Assembly (NCBI RefSeq): GCF_002943465.1
Contig: NZ_PTQY01000002.1
Coordinates: 372,001-436,000, forward strand
Direction of reading: 5' to 3'
Length of the DNA: 64,000 bases
From: Rhodoferax sp. TS-BS-61-7
GTDB lineage: Bacteria; Pseudomonadota; Gammaproteobacteria; Burkholderiales; Burkholderiaceae_C
Within the stretch, counting starts at the first letter, position 1. Each line of letters starts with the position of its first letter. Shown in pieces: positions 45,795 to 54,570 of the stretch. Made by a program: the position numbers and the translations under genes. The notes below the pieces were generated by a model. That model had not been told where the DNA came from. It made no database searches and worked only from the letters and a program-made list of their open reading frames with translations.

Positions 45795-48700
45795 ATGCAT
45801 TTGCTCTCCACCCGCCCCGGCGGCCACGTGGAAGACGGAGGCCAGGGCGTGGTGCGCGTGGAGCAAACGCGGGGTGACATCGTGGTGCTCAGCGCGGCCG
45901 ACACCACGCTGTCGCTTCTGGCCGATGCAGCGCAGCAGTTGCCCGAGGGCTTTCCTTCCGTGCGTTTGGCCAACCTGATGTGGTTGCGCCAGCCCGCGTC
46001 AGCCGATATGTATGTGGACGACGTGCTGCAGCATGCGCGCGTGGTGGTCATCGACCATCTGGGCGCGGCCAGCGACTGGGCCTATGTAGTGGAGCGCGTG
46101 CGCGATCTGGCCCGCGCGCGCGGCCAGTGGCTGGCGCTGTTTTCGGGCGACGCCTTTGAAGACATGCAACTGCTGCTGCGCAGCACCGCCGCGCAGGAAG
46201 ACTGCCGCCAGCTCTGGCGCTGCCTGCGCGAGGGTGGCCGCGACAATGCGCGCGGCTTTTATGAGCTCATCGGCCATTCCGCTTTTGGCCTGGGCGAGCG
46301 TCCCGCGCCGCCCGTAGTGCTGCCGCCGGCCATGGTCTACGCATCCCCGGGTTCCCCGGCGTGGCAGGTCGGCGCGCCCGTGGCGCTGCTGGTGTTCTAC
46401 CGTGCCCATGTGCAGGCCGGCAACACCGCCGTGTTTGACGCCATGCTGGCCGCGCTGCACGACCAGGGCCTTAACACCGTGGCCGTGGCGGTGGATTCGC
46501 TGAAGAATCCCACCAGTTTGGCGCTGCTGCAGTCGCTGGCCGCGCAGCACGGTGTGGGCGTGGTGCTCAACGCCACAAGTTTTGCCATCACCGCACTCGA
46601 TGGCGACGACGTAGACAGCGTAGACGGTGCGCAGATGGAGCCGCTGGCGGGCGATGTCCCGGTGCTGCAGCTCATCACCGCCGGCTGTGCGCAAGAGCAG
46701 TGGTTGGCCGACCCGCATGGCCTGGCGCCGCGCGACTTGGCCATGCAAGTGGTGCTGCCCGAGGTGGATGGCCGCATCGGCACGCGCGCTATCAGCTTCA
46801 AGGGCCTGGCCTGGCGCTGCGAGCGCACTGAGGTGGACGTCGTGCGCTACCAGCCCGAGCCTGAGCGCATGGCCTTTGTGGCCGAACTGGCGCGCCGCTG
46901 GTGCACGCTGCGCAACAAGCCGAATGCCGACAAGCGCGTAGCGCTGATTTTGGCCAATTACCCCAATGACGACTCCCGCCTGGCCAATGGCGTAGGGCTG
47001 GACACGCCGGCCTCTACCGTGGCCTTGCTGCGTGCCATGCAGGATGCGGGTTACGCCACGGGCGCTTTGCCCGAAAGTAGCGATGCGCTGATGGCTGCGT
47101 TGGTGGCCGGTGTGACCAACAACCTGGACGCCAACGATATGCGTCCTGCCAGCCAAAGCCTGGCGATGGACGACTACCTGGCAGACTTCAACCGTCTGGA
47201 TGCCGCCAACCGCGATGCGGTGAACGCGCTGTGGGGATTGCCGGAGCAGGACCCCATGGTGCGCAGTGGCCGTTTTATGGTGTCGGGCCAGCGTTATGGC
47301 AACGTGTTCGTCGGCAACCAGCCCGCGCGTGGGCGTGACCTCGATTTGGTGGCGACCTATCACGATGCCGACCTGGTGCCCACGCACAACTACCTGGCCT
47401 TTTACTTTTGGCTGCGCCGCCAGTTTGCGGTGGACGCCGTGGTGCATGTGGGCAAACACGGCAATCTGGAGTGGCTGCCCGGCAAAAGCGTGGCGCTGGG
47501 CGCCAACTGCTGGCCCGATGCCATCCTGGGCCCGTTACCGCACCTGTACCCTTTTATCGTCAACGACCCCGGCGAAGGCAGCCAGGCCAAGCGCCGCACG
47601 CAGGCTGTGATCATCGACCACCTGATGCCGGCCCTGACGCGTGCCGAGACCTACGGCCCGCTGCAAAAGCTGGAGCGGCAGATGGACGAGTACTACGAGG
47701 CCCTCTCCTTGGACCCGCGCCGCGCGCAGCGCTTGCGCGGTGACATTCTGGACCGCGTGCTGACGGAGAACCTGCACATCGACTTAGGGTTTGCCAAACC
47801 CGCCGATGACGCGGGCCGTGAGGCGCTGCTGCAACGGTTGGACGCGTACTTGTGCGAAATCAAGGAATCGCAGATCCGCGATGGGCTGCATATTCTGGGC
47901 AGTTCCCCGCAGGGTCGCCAGCAGATCGATACGCTGGTGGCGTTGGCGCGTTTTCCCGGTGGCACGGCGGCCGGACAGCGTAGCTTGCTGGTGGCGCTGG
48001 CGAAAGATTTGCAGCTGGAGGGTGTGGATGGATTTAGTGCGCTGAGTCCGGAGTGGGCGGCACCGTGGAGTGGCCCATTCCCAGCTGTACTGCAAAGTGT
48101 GAGTGCGGAAGCCTGGCGCCATGCGGGCCATACACGCGAACGGCTGGAGCTGTTGGCGCGTCGGTGGGTGATGGACCACGTGGTGGGCGACCAAGCATTC
48201 GATGCCGCGGTCTGGCCTCACACCGCCCCCGTGCTGCAGCGCATGCACGCCGTGCTGCGCCCGCGCCTGGACGCCTGCGGCCCGCAAGAAATTTTGCAGT
48301 GCCTGCGTGGCCTGTCGGGCCAGTTTGTGCCTGCTGGCCCCAGTGGTGCGCCATCGCGCGGCCGCCCCGATGTGTTGCCTACGGGCCGCAACTTCTACTC
48401 GGTGGACACACGCGCCGTGCCCACACAAACCGCCTATGCCATGGGTGCCGCGGCCGCCGAGCGCGTGATTGAGCGGCATCTGCAGGACCATGGCTGCATG
48501 CCAGGCCAAGTGGGCTTGTCGGTCTGGGGCACCAGCACCATGCGCACGGGGGGCGAGGACATTGCCCAGGCCTTTGCGCTGCTGGGCGTGCGACCCAAGT
48601 GGGCCGACGGCAGCAGCCGGGTAGTCGACATCGAGGTGTTGCCCATGAGCCTGAAAGGCCGGCCACGCGTGGATGTGACGCTGCGCGTGTCGGGCTTCTT

Positions 48701-49613
48701 CCGCGATGCCTTCCCCAATGTGATCGACCTGTTTGACACGGCGGTGCGCACCGTGGCTGCGATCAGCGAAGAAGATGAACCCGATGAGGTGAACCCAATC
48801 CGCGCCCGCGTGCGGCGCGAGGCGGCCGATGCACAGGCCAAGGGCCTGAGCGCCGAGGCGGCGGAACGCGAAGCCACCTGGCGCGTGTTTGGCCCGCGCC
48901 CCGGTGGTTATGGTGCCGGCCTGCAGGAACTCATGGCCAGCGGCCGCTGGAACGATGGTGCGGACCTGGCCCAGGCCTATCTGCGCGCCGGCGCCTTTGC
49001 CTACGGCCAAGGCGAGCACGGTGTGGCTGCGCGCGGCAGTTTTGAGCAACGCATCGCCGGGCTGGACGCGGTGCTGCACAACCAGGACAACCGCGAGCAC
49101 GATGTGCTCGATTCGGACGACTACTACCAGTTCCAGGGCGGTATGGCGGTGGCCGTGCAAGCCCTGACCGGCGAAGCGGCTGCGCTGTACCACGGCGACT
49201 TCAGCGTGCCCGGTGCACCGCGCATCCGCACGCTGGGCGAAGAAGTGGCGCGCGTGGTGCGTTCGCGCGCCGTCAACCCCAAGTGGCTGGAGGGCGTGCG
49301 CCGCCACGGCTACAAGGGCGCGTTTGAGATGGCTGCCACGGTGGATTATTTGTTTGCGTTTGACGCCACCACGGGTGTGGTGGGCGACCACCAGTACGCG
49401 CTGGTGGCCGACGCGTATCTGCACGACGACATCAACCGCGCGTTCCTGCAACAACACAACCCCGGCGCGCTGCGTAGCATTGGCGAGCGCCTGCTCGAAG
49501 CCATGCAGCGCGGTCTGTGGGAAGCGCCGGGCGACCAGCGTGAACGCATTGAAGACCATTTGCTGGCGCTGGAGCGCCGCGTGGAAGAACACGGAGAAGG
49601 ACCTTTGGTATGA
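45795..49613 (+). CDS. cobN: Cobaltochelatase large subunit CobN
   Basis: 1272 residues; inserts Co2+ into hydrogenobyrinic acid a,c-diamide together with an AAA+ subunit and a VWA subunit. Contains the CobN/BchH core with VGKHGNLEWLPGKSVAL, TGRNFYSVDTRAVPT and GGEDIAQAFALLGVRP segments. Ends by ATGA overlap with the ChlI/D-type gene. No CobS/CobT-type AAA+/VWA genes are in the window; the next gene evidently supplies these. Confidence 0.96.
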   Translation: MHLLSTRPGGHVEDGGQGVVRVEQTRGDIVVLSAADTTLSLLADAAQQLPEGFPSVRLANLMWLRQPASADMYVDDVLQHARVVVIDHLGAASDWAYVVERVRDLARARGQWLALFSGDAFEDMQLLLRSTAAQEDCRQLWRCLREGGRDNARGFYELIGHSAFGLGERPAPPVVLPPAMVYASPGSPAWQVGAPVALLVFYRAHVQAGNTAVFDAMLAALHDQGLNTVAVAVDSLKNPTSLALLQSLAAQHGVGVVLNATSFAITALDGDDVDSVDGAQMEPLAGDVPVLQLITAGCAQEQWLADPHGLAPRDLAMQVVLPEVDGRIGTRAISFKGLAWRCERTEVDVVRYQPEPERMAFVAELARRWCTLRNKPNADKRVALILANYPNDDSRLANGVGLDTPASTVALLRAMQDAGYATGALPESSDALMAALVAGVTNNLDANDMRPASQSLAMDDYLADFNRLDAANRDAVNALWGLPEQDPMVRSGRFMVSGQRYGNVFVGNQPARGRDLDLVATYHDADLVPTHNYLAFYFWLRRQFAVDAVVHVGKHGNLEWLPGKSVALGANCWPDAILGPLPHLYPFIVNDPGEGSQAKRRTQAVIIDHLMPALTRAETYGPLQKLERQMDEYYEALSLDPRRAQRLRGDILDRVLTENLHIDLGFAKPADDAGREALLQRLDAYLCEIKESQIRDGLHILGSSPQGRQQIDTLVALARFPGGTAAGQRSLLVALAKDLQLEGVDGFSALSPEWAAPWSGPFPAVLQSVSAEAWRHAGHTRERLELLARRWVMDHVVGDQAFDAAVWPHTAPVLQRMHAVLRPRLDACGPQEILQCLRGLSGQFVPAGPSGAPSRGRPDVLPTGRNFYSVDTRAVPTQTAYAMGAAAAERVIERHLQDHGCMPGQVGLSVWGTSTMRTGGEDIAQAFALLGVRPKWADGSSRVVDIEVLPMSLKGRPRVDVTLRVSGFFRDAFPNVIDLFDTAVRTVAAISEEDEPDEVNPIRARVRREAADAQAKGLSAEAAEREATWRVFGPRPGGYGAGLQELMASGRWNDGADLAQAYLRAGAFAYGQGEHGVAARGSFEQRIAGLDAVLHNQDNREHDVLDSDDYYQFQGGMAVAVQALTGEAAALYHGDFSVPGAPRIRTLGEEVARVVRSRAVNPKWLEGVRRHGYKGAFEMAATVDYLFAFDATTGVVGDHQYALVADAYLHDDINRAFLQQHNPGALRSIGERLLEAMQRGLWEAPGDQRERIEDHLLALERRVEEHGEGPLV

Positions 49614-50677
49614 GTACTCCCGCATTGAACATTTCCCTGGAGCCCGCCACGCGCGCGGCTTTTCCGTTCACCGCGCTGGTGGGCCAGCCGCAGTTGCAGC
49701 GTGCGTTGCAGCTCGCAGCCATCGACCCCGGCATTGGCGGTGTGCTGATCAGCGGCCCGCGCGGCACTGCCAAATCCACCGCGGCGCGTGCGCTGGCGGC
49801 GCTGCTGCCCGGCGCGCCCTTTGTCACGCTGCCACTGGCTGCCAGCCTGGAGCAACTGGTGGGCACGCTGAATGTGGAAGACGTGCTGCGCGATGGCCAG
49901 GTGCGCCTGGCGCCCAGTCTGGTGGCGCGTGCGCATGGCGGTGTGCTCTATGTGGACGAAGTGAACTTGCTGCCCGATGCGCTGGTGGATGCGCTGCTGG
50001 ATGTGGCGGCCAGTGGCGTGAACACGGTGGAACGCGACGGCATTTCGCAGCAGCACGCCGCGCGTTTTGTGCTGGTGGGCACCATGAACCCGGAGGAGGG
50101 CGCATTGCGCCCGCAACTGTTGGACCGCTTTGGCCTGTCGGTGGCGCTGGCCAACCCGACCGATGCTGCGCAGCGCACGGCCATCTTGCGTGCGCGGCTG
50201 GACTTTGATGAAAACCCTGCTGCGCTAGGCGAGCAACACGCTGAGGAACAACGTGTCTTGAGCGCCGCGCTGGTGGCCGCACGCACCGCATTGCCGCGCC
50301 TGAGCTGGTCTGACGACGTGCTGCACCATGCAGCCGCCTGCGCAATTGCCGCCGGTGTAGACGGCATGCGCGCCGACCTGGTGATGCTGCGTGCCGCACG
50401 CGCATTGACAGCTTTGGAAGGGCGCAGCGAAGTGACCGTGGCCGACGTGGATGCCGTGGCTGAACTCGCGCTGGCGCACCGCCGCCCCGAAGGCAGTGCG
50501 GCGCAAGCGCCAAGCAACGCGAGCGCGCCCCAGCAGCCACAACAAAACCCGCAGCGCCTGCAAGACCAGCAAGCTGCCGCTCCCTCGCCCCAGGGTGACT
50601 GGGGCGCGCTGCCGGCCCAGCCCGAAGGCACGACCAAGGTGCAAAAAATCGCCGGGTGGCCGCCAAAAAAAGCCTAG
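49610..50677 (+). CDS. ChlI/BchI-type AAA+ subunit (zero-frame product of the chelatase gene)
   Basis: 355 residues read without frameshift. AAA+ ATPase: Walker A GPRGTAKST (49-57), Walker B GVLYVDEVNLL (about 108-118), sensor and Arg-finger region GTMNPEEGALRPQLLDRFGL. The domain is followed by a Pro/Gln-rich linker (about 300-340) and ends at a TAG (50675-50677) immediately after an A7 run. It is a small-subunit-like protein; the VWA domain lies in the -1 frame directly downstream. ATGA overlap with cobN suggests cobaltochelatase rather than Mg-chelatase service. Confidence 0.9.
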   Translation: MSTPALNISLEPATRAAFPFTALVGQPQLQRALQLAAIDPGIGGVLISGPRGTAKSTAARALAALLPGAPFVTLPLAASLEQLVGTLNVEDVLRDGQVRLAPSLVARAHGGVLYVDEVNLLPDALVDALLDVAASGVNTVERDGISQQHAARFVLVGTMNPEEGALRPQLLDRFGLSVALANPTDAAQRTAILRARLDFDENPAALGEQHAEEQRVLSAALVAARTALPRLSWSDDVLHHAAACAIAAGVDGMRADLVMLRAARALTALEGRSEVTVADVDAVAELALAHRRPEGSAAQAPSNASAPQQPQQNPQRLQDQQAAAPSPQGDWGALPAQPEGTTKVQKIAGWPPKKA

Positions 50678-50726
50678 GCCACCCCAGCCGCCGCCCGCGC
50701 AACGGGCCTGGCAGCTGGCGGTGGCC
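50665..50726 (+). promoter_or_regulatory. -1 programmed ribosomal frameshift signal
   Basis: Slippery run A AAA AAA (50665-50671) followed by G, read in frame CCA-AAA-AAA-GCC-TAG. A spacer of five bases (50672-50676) precedes a strong three-part hairpin: GGCCACC (50677-50683) pairs with GGTGGCC (50720-50726), CCAGC (50684-50688) with GCTGG (50714-50718), and GCCCG (50693-50697) with CGGGC (50703-50707). A -1 shift continues AGC-CTA-GGC into the VWA reading frame. Spacer and structure are of the standard stimulatory type. Confidence 0.88.
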
Positions 50727-51345
50727 TCCACCCCAAACTCCTTCTACAAGTTCAGCTGCGCCTGGCGCACGGCAGCGCAGCAGCGCTATTGCCTGGTTGC
50801 CCACCGTGGTGGCCAAGGGCCCGGCACCGCTACAGCGCGCGCATCTGCGCCACCAGCCCGTGGCGCTGCGCGCAGGTCGCCTGCACTGCATCGTGCTCGA
50901 TACCTCGGGTTCCATGCGCCAGCGCGGCCGGCTGGCCTTGGCCAAGGGCCATGCAGCATTGATGATCGAGCAGGCTGCGCGCCAGGGCGACGATGTGGCG
51001 TTGTTGCGTTTTGGCGGGCAGGGCGTGGAGCTGCTGCTGCCACCGGGCCGCGCGCGTGCCTCTGGCAGCCTGCGCCTGCGCCCCGTGGGCGGTGGTGGTG
51101 GCACACCGCTGGCTGAAGCCCTGGCCCAGGCCGACCGCCTGTTGCAGCGCACCTTACGCATCAGTGGCCCCACCGAATGCTGGCTCTGGCTGCTGACCGA
51201 TGGCCGCACGCTAGAGCAACCACAGGCACCGCTGACGCCGCAACACCTGGTGATCGTGGACTTTGACGACCCGAAGAAGACCCTGGGCCGCTGTGCCGTC
51301 TGGGCCACGCGCTGGGGCGCGGAGCACCGGCTGGCACAGGCCTGA
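50671..51345 (+). CDS. ChlD/BchD-type VWA domain, expressed by -1 frameshifting
   Basis: 224 residues appended to the ~354-residue AAA+ portion by -1 frameshift, giving a 578-residue medium subunit. After a Pro/Arg/Ser linker, IAWLPTVVAKGPAPLQRAHLR and the VWA domain with the MIDAS DTSGSM (about residue 431 of the full product), then GGGGTPLAEAL and a DFDDP C-terminus. A free start at GTG 50656 is formally possible but lacks a ribosome site. Gives the AAA+-VWA partner of CobN. Confidence 0.88.
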   Translation, partial: SLGHPSRRPRNGPGSWRWPPPQTPSTSSAAPGARQRSSAIAWLPTVVAKGPAPLQRAHLRHQPVALRAGRLHCIVLDTSGSMRQRGRLALAKGHAALMIEQAARQGDDVALLRFGGQGVELLLPPGRARASGSLRLRPVGGGGGTPLAEALAQADRLLQRTLRISGPTECWLWLLTDGRTLEQPQAPLTPQHLVIVDFDDPKKTLGRCAVWATRWGAEHRLAQA

Positions 51346-51440
51346 GCCATCTACCCTGGAGCCTGCCCATGTCCCATCCCGCCACCATTGTTTAATGTCA
51401 CCAGATTTGTTTTTTAACCCGCAACCCCAAGGAGACCGCT

Positions 51441-51632
51441 ATGACTGAACCGACAACGCTGACCCACACCCCCTCTGCCACCCAGAACCCCGGCCTGGCC
51501 GTGTTGCGCCCGCTGCTGGCCGCCGCCGCACTGGGCCTGGTGGTGCTCTACGGCGTGGCCTTTGCCGAGAGCCCGCTGGCGCACAACGCAGCACATGACG
51601 TGCGCCACGTGACCGTCAAACCCTGCCATTGA
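51441..51632 (+). CDS. cbtB: Cobalt transporter subunit CbtB
   Basis: 63 residues: N-terminal Thr-rich stretch, one membrane helix (LLAAAALGLVVLYGVAFA), and the His motif SPLAHNAAHDVRHVT...PCH typical of CbtB. Forms a putative cobalt transporter with CbtA. Often under B12 riboswitch control; here inside the same operon. AAGGAG before ATG (51430). Confidence 0.9.
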   Translation: MTEPTTLTHTPSATQNPGLAVLRPLLAAAALGLVVLYGVAFAESPLAHNAAHDVRHVTVKPCH

Positions 51633-51660
51633 GCCACGCGCACTTCACAAGGAGATCGCC

Positions 51661-52491
51661 ATGATGTTTCAACGATTGATCTTTGCCGCTTTGGCCGTTG
51701 CGCTGCTGGTGGGCAGCGTGCAGTCGGGCGTACAGCAGTTGCAAGCGGTGCCCATCATCCTGGCTGCCGAGGTGTTTGAGAGCCAGAAGGTGGAAGCGCC
51801 TGAACCGGTGGCCGCGCCCGCCATGGCCGCAGCCCATGCACATGCCGACGCGGCTGCACACAGCCACGCCGATGCGGCCGCGGAAGAGTGGGCCCCGGCC
51901 GATGGCGCAGAGCGCGCCTTCTGGACCTGGGTGGCCAACGTGTTGCACGCCTTCAGCATGGCATTGCTGGTGTTTGCGGTGATGGGCGTGAGCCTGTACC
52001 GCGGCAGCAGCCTGCGTTCGCTGGCGCTGGCCGCCTGGGTGGCTGCAGCCGGCTGGTTGACTTTCCATTTCTGGCCCTCGCTGGGCTTGCACGCCGAAAT
52101 TCCCGGCATGGACGCCGCCCGCCTGGGCTCGCGCCAGGGCTGGTGGGTGCTGGCGGCCGGCAGTGCGGCACTGGCCTGTGCGTCGCTGGCAGTGTTGCGC
52201 AGCCATTTGCGCTGGGTGGCAGCGGCGGCCTGGTTGGCTTTGCCCTATGTCATCGGTGCGCCGCAGATCACGGCCGACCCATTGGCCGGTTTTAGCGGCG
52301 AAGCCCAAGCCACCTTGCGCCACCTAGGTAGCCAGTTCATCTGGGCCACGACCTGGGTGTCGCTGTCGTTTTGGGTAAGCATGGGCTTGGCCGGTGGGCT
52401 GGCGTTTCAGCGTTGGGTGCGCCCCGCCTTGCTGACGCTGCTCCAGCGCACAGAGGGCCCGGCCGTGGGCACGGCACAAGCGCCACAGTAA
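51661..52491 (+). CDS. cbtA: Cobalt transporter subunit CbtA
   Basis: 276-residue membrane protein with about five helices. A His/Ala loop (AAHAHADAAAHSHADAAAEEW, about residues 59-80) after the first helix probably gathers metal. LLTFHFWPSLGLHAEIPGMD-like and GAPQI are family signatures. AAGGAG before ATG; the ATGATG start leaves the exact Met open. Follows cbtB by 28 bases. Confidence 0.92.
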   Translation: MMFQRLIFAALAVALLVGSVQSGVQQLQAVPIILAAEVFESQKVEAPEPVAAPAMAAAHAHADAAAHSHADAAAEEWAPADGAERAFWTWVANVLHAFSMALLVFAVMGVSLYRGSSLRSLALAAWVAAAGWLTFHFWPSLGLHAEIPGMDAARLGSRQGWWVLAAGSAALACASLAVLRSHLRWVAAAAWLALPYVIGAPQITADPLAGFSGEAQATLRHLGSQFIWATTWVSLSFWVSMGLAGGLAFQRWVRPALLTLLQRTEGPAVGTAQAPQ

Positions 52492-52497
52492 GTGATA

Positions 52498-52543
52498 CAG
52501 GCTGCACTTAGGTGCAGCGCTGTATGGATGAGACAACTGCATA
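52498..52543 (+). promoter_or_regulatory. Long hairpin between cbtA and bioB
   Basis: ATACAG-GCTGCAC-TTAG-GTGCAGC-G-CTGTAT (about 52495-52525): 13 bp with a single bulged G. No U tract follows, so it is not a standard terminator; it may be an operator or RNA processing/stability element separating the metal genes from bioB. Confidence 0.6.
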
Positions 52544-52561
52544 ACGATAAGGAAGACCCGT

Positions 52562-53593
52562 ATGGAAACCATATTGATGGCCCCCCAACCCCTGCATTTC
52601 CACGCCCCCCACAAAACGCCTGCGCCGCGCCCCGATGCCGGCCAGCGCGTGTGGACGGTGGCCGAGGTGCAAGCGCTGCTGGAGCTGCCGTTCAACGACC
52701 TGATGTTCCAGGCGCAAACCGTGCACCGCCAGCATTTCGACCCCAATATGGTCGAGCTGGCGACGCTGCTGTCGGTCAAGACCGGCGGCTGCCCCGAAGA
52801 CTGCGGCTACTGCCCGCAAAGTGTGCACTTTGACACTGGCGTAGAGGCCGGCAAGCTGATGGGCGTCGACGCCGTACGCGAAGCCGCCGAGCGCGCCAAG
52901 GCCGCGGGCGCCACGCGGTTCTGCATGGGGGCTGCCTGGCGCGCGCCCAAAGACCGCGATGTGGAAGCCGTGGCCGAGCTGGTCAAAGCCGTCAAGGCCA
53001 CCGGCCTGGAGGCCTGCGCCACGCTGGGCATGCTGAACGACGGCCATGCCGAAACCCTGCGCGATGCCGGGCTGGACTACTACAACCACAACCTGGACAG
53101 CGCGCCCGATTTCTACGGCGACATCATCACCACGCGCGACTACCAGGACCGCCTGGACACCCTGGCCCGTGTGCGCAACGCCGGCGTCAGCGTCTGCTGT
53201 GGCGGCATTGTGGGCCTGGGGGAGTCGCGCCTGCAGCGCGCCGGCCTGATTGCGGAGCTGGCCAATTTGTCGCCATATCCCGAGTCCGTGCCCATCAACC
53301 ATTTGGTGAAAGTGGAAGGTACACCGCTGGCGGACCAGCCGGACCTAGACCCGCTGGAATTTGTGCGCACCATTGCGGTGGCGCGTATCACCATGCCGCT
53401 GGCGCGTGTGCGTTTGTCGGCCGGGCGCCAAAGCATGGGCGACGCGGTGCAGGCCCTGTGTTTTGTGGCCGGTGCCAACTCCATCTTTTATGGCGACAAG
53501 CTGCTCACCACCGGCAACCCCGATGTGGACGCCGACGGCGCGCTGCTGCAGCGCCTGGGCCTGCGCACCGGCAAGCCCATGCCCAAGTCCTGA
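52562..53593 (+). CDS. bioB: Biotin synthase
   Basis: 343-residue radical-SAM enzyme inserting sulfur into dethiobiotin. SAM cluster CPEDCGYC (CxxxCxxC, about residues 79-86), [2Fe-2S] ligands and the GGIVGLGES motif are present. Ordinary length. No other bio gene is nearby; it is embedded in the cobalamin operon between cbtA and cbiB. Confidence 0.95.
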   Translation: METILMAPQPLHFHAPHKTPAPRPDAGQRVWTVAEVQALLELPFNDLMFQAQTVHRQHFDPNMVELATLLSVKTGGCPEDCGYCPQSVHFDTGVEAGKLMGVDAVREAAERAKAAGATRFCMGAAWRAPKDRDVEAVAELVKAVKATGLEACATLGMLNDGHAETLRDAGLDYYNHNLDSAPDFYGDIITTRDYQDRLDTLARVRNAGVSVCCGGIVGLGESRLQRAGLIAELANLSPYPESVPINHLVKVEGTPLADQPDLDPLEFVRTIAVARITMPLARVRLSAGRQSMGDAVQALCFVAGANSIFYGDKLLTTGNPDVDADGALLQRLGLRTGKPMPKS

Positions 53594-53607
53594 AGCACGG
53601 TCCACCC

Positions 53608-54570
53608 ATGATGGCGTTGGCCTTGGCATTGCTCGTTGCACTGGCGGTAGACCGCTGGTGGGGCGAACCGCGCCTGCGCTTTCACCCCGTGGTGTGGATG
53701 GGGAACTACCTGGGCGCTGTGGGCGCCTGGGTGCAGCGCCATGCTGTGCAGCAGCCCGAACGCTGCGATTGGAAGGCTTTTTGGCTTGCAGCCCTTGTGT
53801 GGATTGCGGGAGCAGCTATGGTTTCAGGAGCGGCCTGGGCGCTGCAGGCGGCCTTGCTCACGCTGCCTTGGTGGGCTGCCGGCCTGGGCCTGGGCCTGGC
53901 GCTCAAACCCTTGTTGGCCTGGGCCATGCTGCAGAGTGAAGTGCTGGCCGTGGAGGCTGCGCTGGGTCAGTCGTTGGACGCCGGCCGCGAGCGCCTGCGC
54001 TGGCTGGTGAGCCGCGAGGTGGCCCAGCTCAGTGACACCCAAGTGCGCGAAAGCGCCATCGAGACGCTGGCTGAGAACCTCAACGACTCCGTGGTCGCGC
54101 CCCTCTTCTGGTTTGTGTTGCTGGGCCTGCCCGGTGCCGCGCTGTACCGCTTTGCCAACACGGCCGACGCCATGTGGGGCTACCCTGGCGTCTACAAAGG
54201 ACAGAACTGGGCCTGGGCTGGCAAATGGGCCGCGCGGGTGGACGATGCCTTGAGCTGGCTGCCCGCGCGTATCACCGCAGCGCTGCTGCTGTTGGTGGCC
54301 GGACTCCGTGGTGCCGTTCTGGCGCGGCAGTTGCCCGCCCAGGCGCGCCAGACCCCATCGCCCAACAGCGGCTGGCCCATGGCCGCCATGGCGCTGAACC
54401 TGGACGTGGCGCTGCGCAAACCGGGTGTCTATGTGCTCAACCCCCAGGGCCGCGCGGCCGTGGCTGCGGATACGGCGGGGGCGCTGGTTTATGCATCAAA
54501 AGCACTGCTAGCCCTTGTGGTGATTGCGCAAGCAGCTATGGTTTTGATAGTGCTGGGGGCAGGGCGATGA
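53608..54570 (+). CDS. cbiB: Adenosylcobinamide-phosphate synthase CbiB
   Basis: 320-residue integral membrane enzyme joining cobyric acid and (R)-1-aminopropan-2-ol phosphate. N-terminal VDRWWGEPRLRFHPVVWMGN and the conserved SREVAQLSDTQVRESAIETLAENLNDSVVAPLFW are diagnostic. The C-terminus (YASKALLALVVIAQAAMVLIVLGAGR) is encoded by family 1 repeat copy f; a second, degenerate copy encodes LAALVWIAGAAMV near residue 60. ATGATG start at 53608 lacks a good ribosome site. Overlaps next gene by ATGA. Confidence 0.93.
   Translation: MMALALALLVALAVDRWWGEPRLRFHPVVWMGNYLGAVGAWVQRHAVQQPERCDWKAFWLAALVWIAGAAMVSGAAWALQAALLTLPWWAAGLGLGLALKPLLAWAMLQSEVLAVEAALGQSLDAGRERLRWLVSREVAQLSDTQVRESAIETLAENLNDSVVAPLFWFVLLGLPGAALYRFANTADAMWGYPGVYKGQNWAWAGKWAARVDDALSWLPARITAALLLLVAGLRGAVLARQLPAQARQTPSPNSGWPMAAMALNLDVALRKPGVYVLNPQGRAAVAADTAGALVYASKALLALVVIAQAAMVLIVLGAGR
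53779..53828 (+). repeat. Dispersed repeat family 1, degenerate copy i, inside cbiB
   Basis: TGCAGCCCTTGTGTGGATTG then GGAGCAGCTATGGTTTCAGG; a divergent match to copy f (54490), in the same orientation. Confidence 0.55.
54490..54550 (+). repeat. Dispersed repeat family 1, copy f, at the 3' end of cbiB
   Basis: ATGCATCAAAAGCACTG then CTAGCCCTTGTGGTGATTGC and GCAAGCAGCTATGG. 33 consecutive bases are identical with copy g in cobS (59834-59866). It provides the last transmembrane-like residues of CbiB. Confidence 0.85.

Noticed and set aside
42984-45866. A 960-codon open frame on the minus strand, antisense to btuD-cobO, btuF and cobW
   Set aside because: His/Gln/Gly/Val-rich composition typical of the antisense of high-GC genes; no recognisable domain, no ribosome site, and three solid plus-strand genes cover it.
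50656-51345. Independent VWA gene starting at GTG 50656
   Set aside because: No ribosome site, and the first residues are the same slippery region read in the other frame; frameshift fusion explains the layout better.
51346-51440. A second cobalamin or cobalt riboswitch before cbtB
   Set aside because: No B12 box or other aptamer core in these 95 bases.
51820-51900. His-Ala repeat in cbtA as a DNA tandem repeat
   Set aside because: Units are irregular at the DNA level; it is a metal-binding protein loop.
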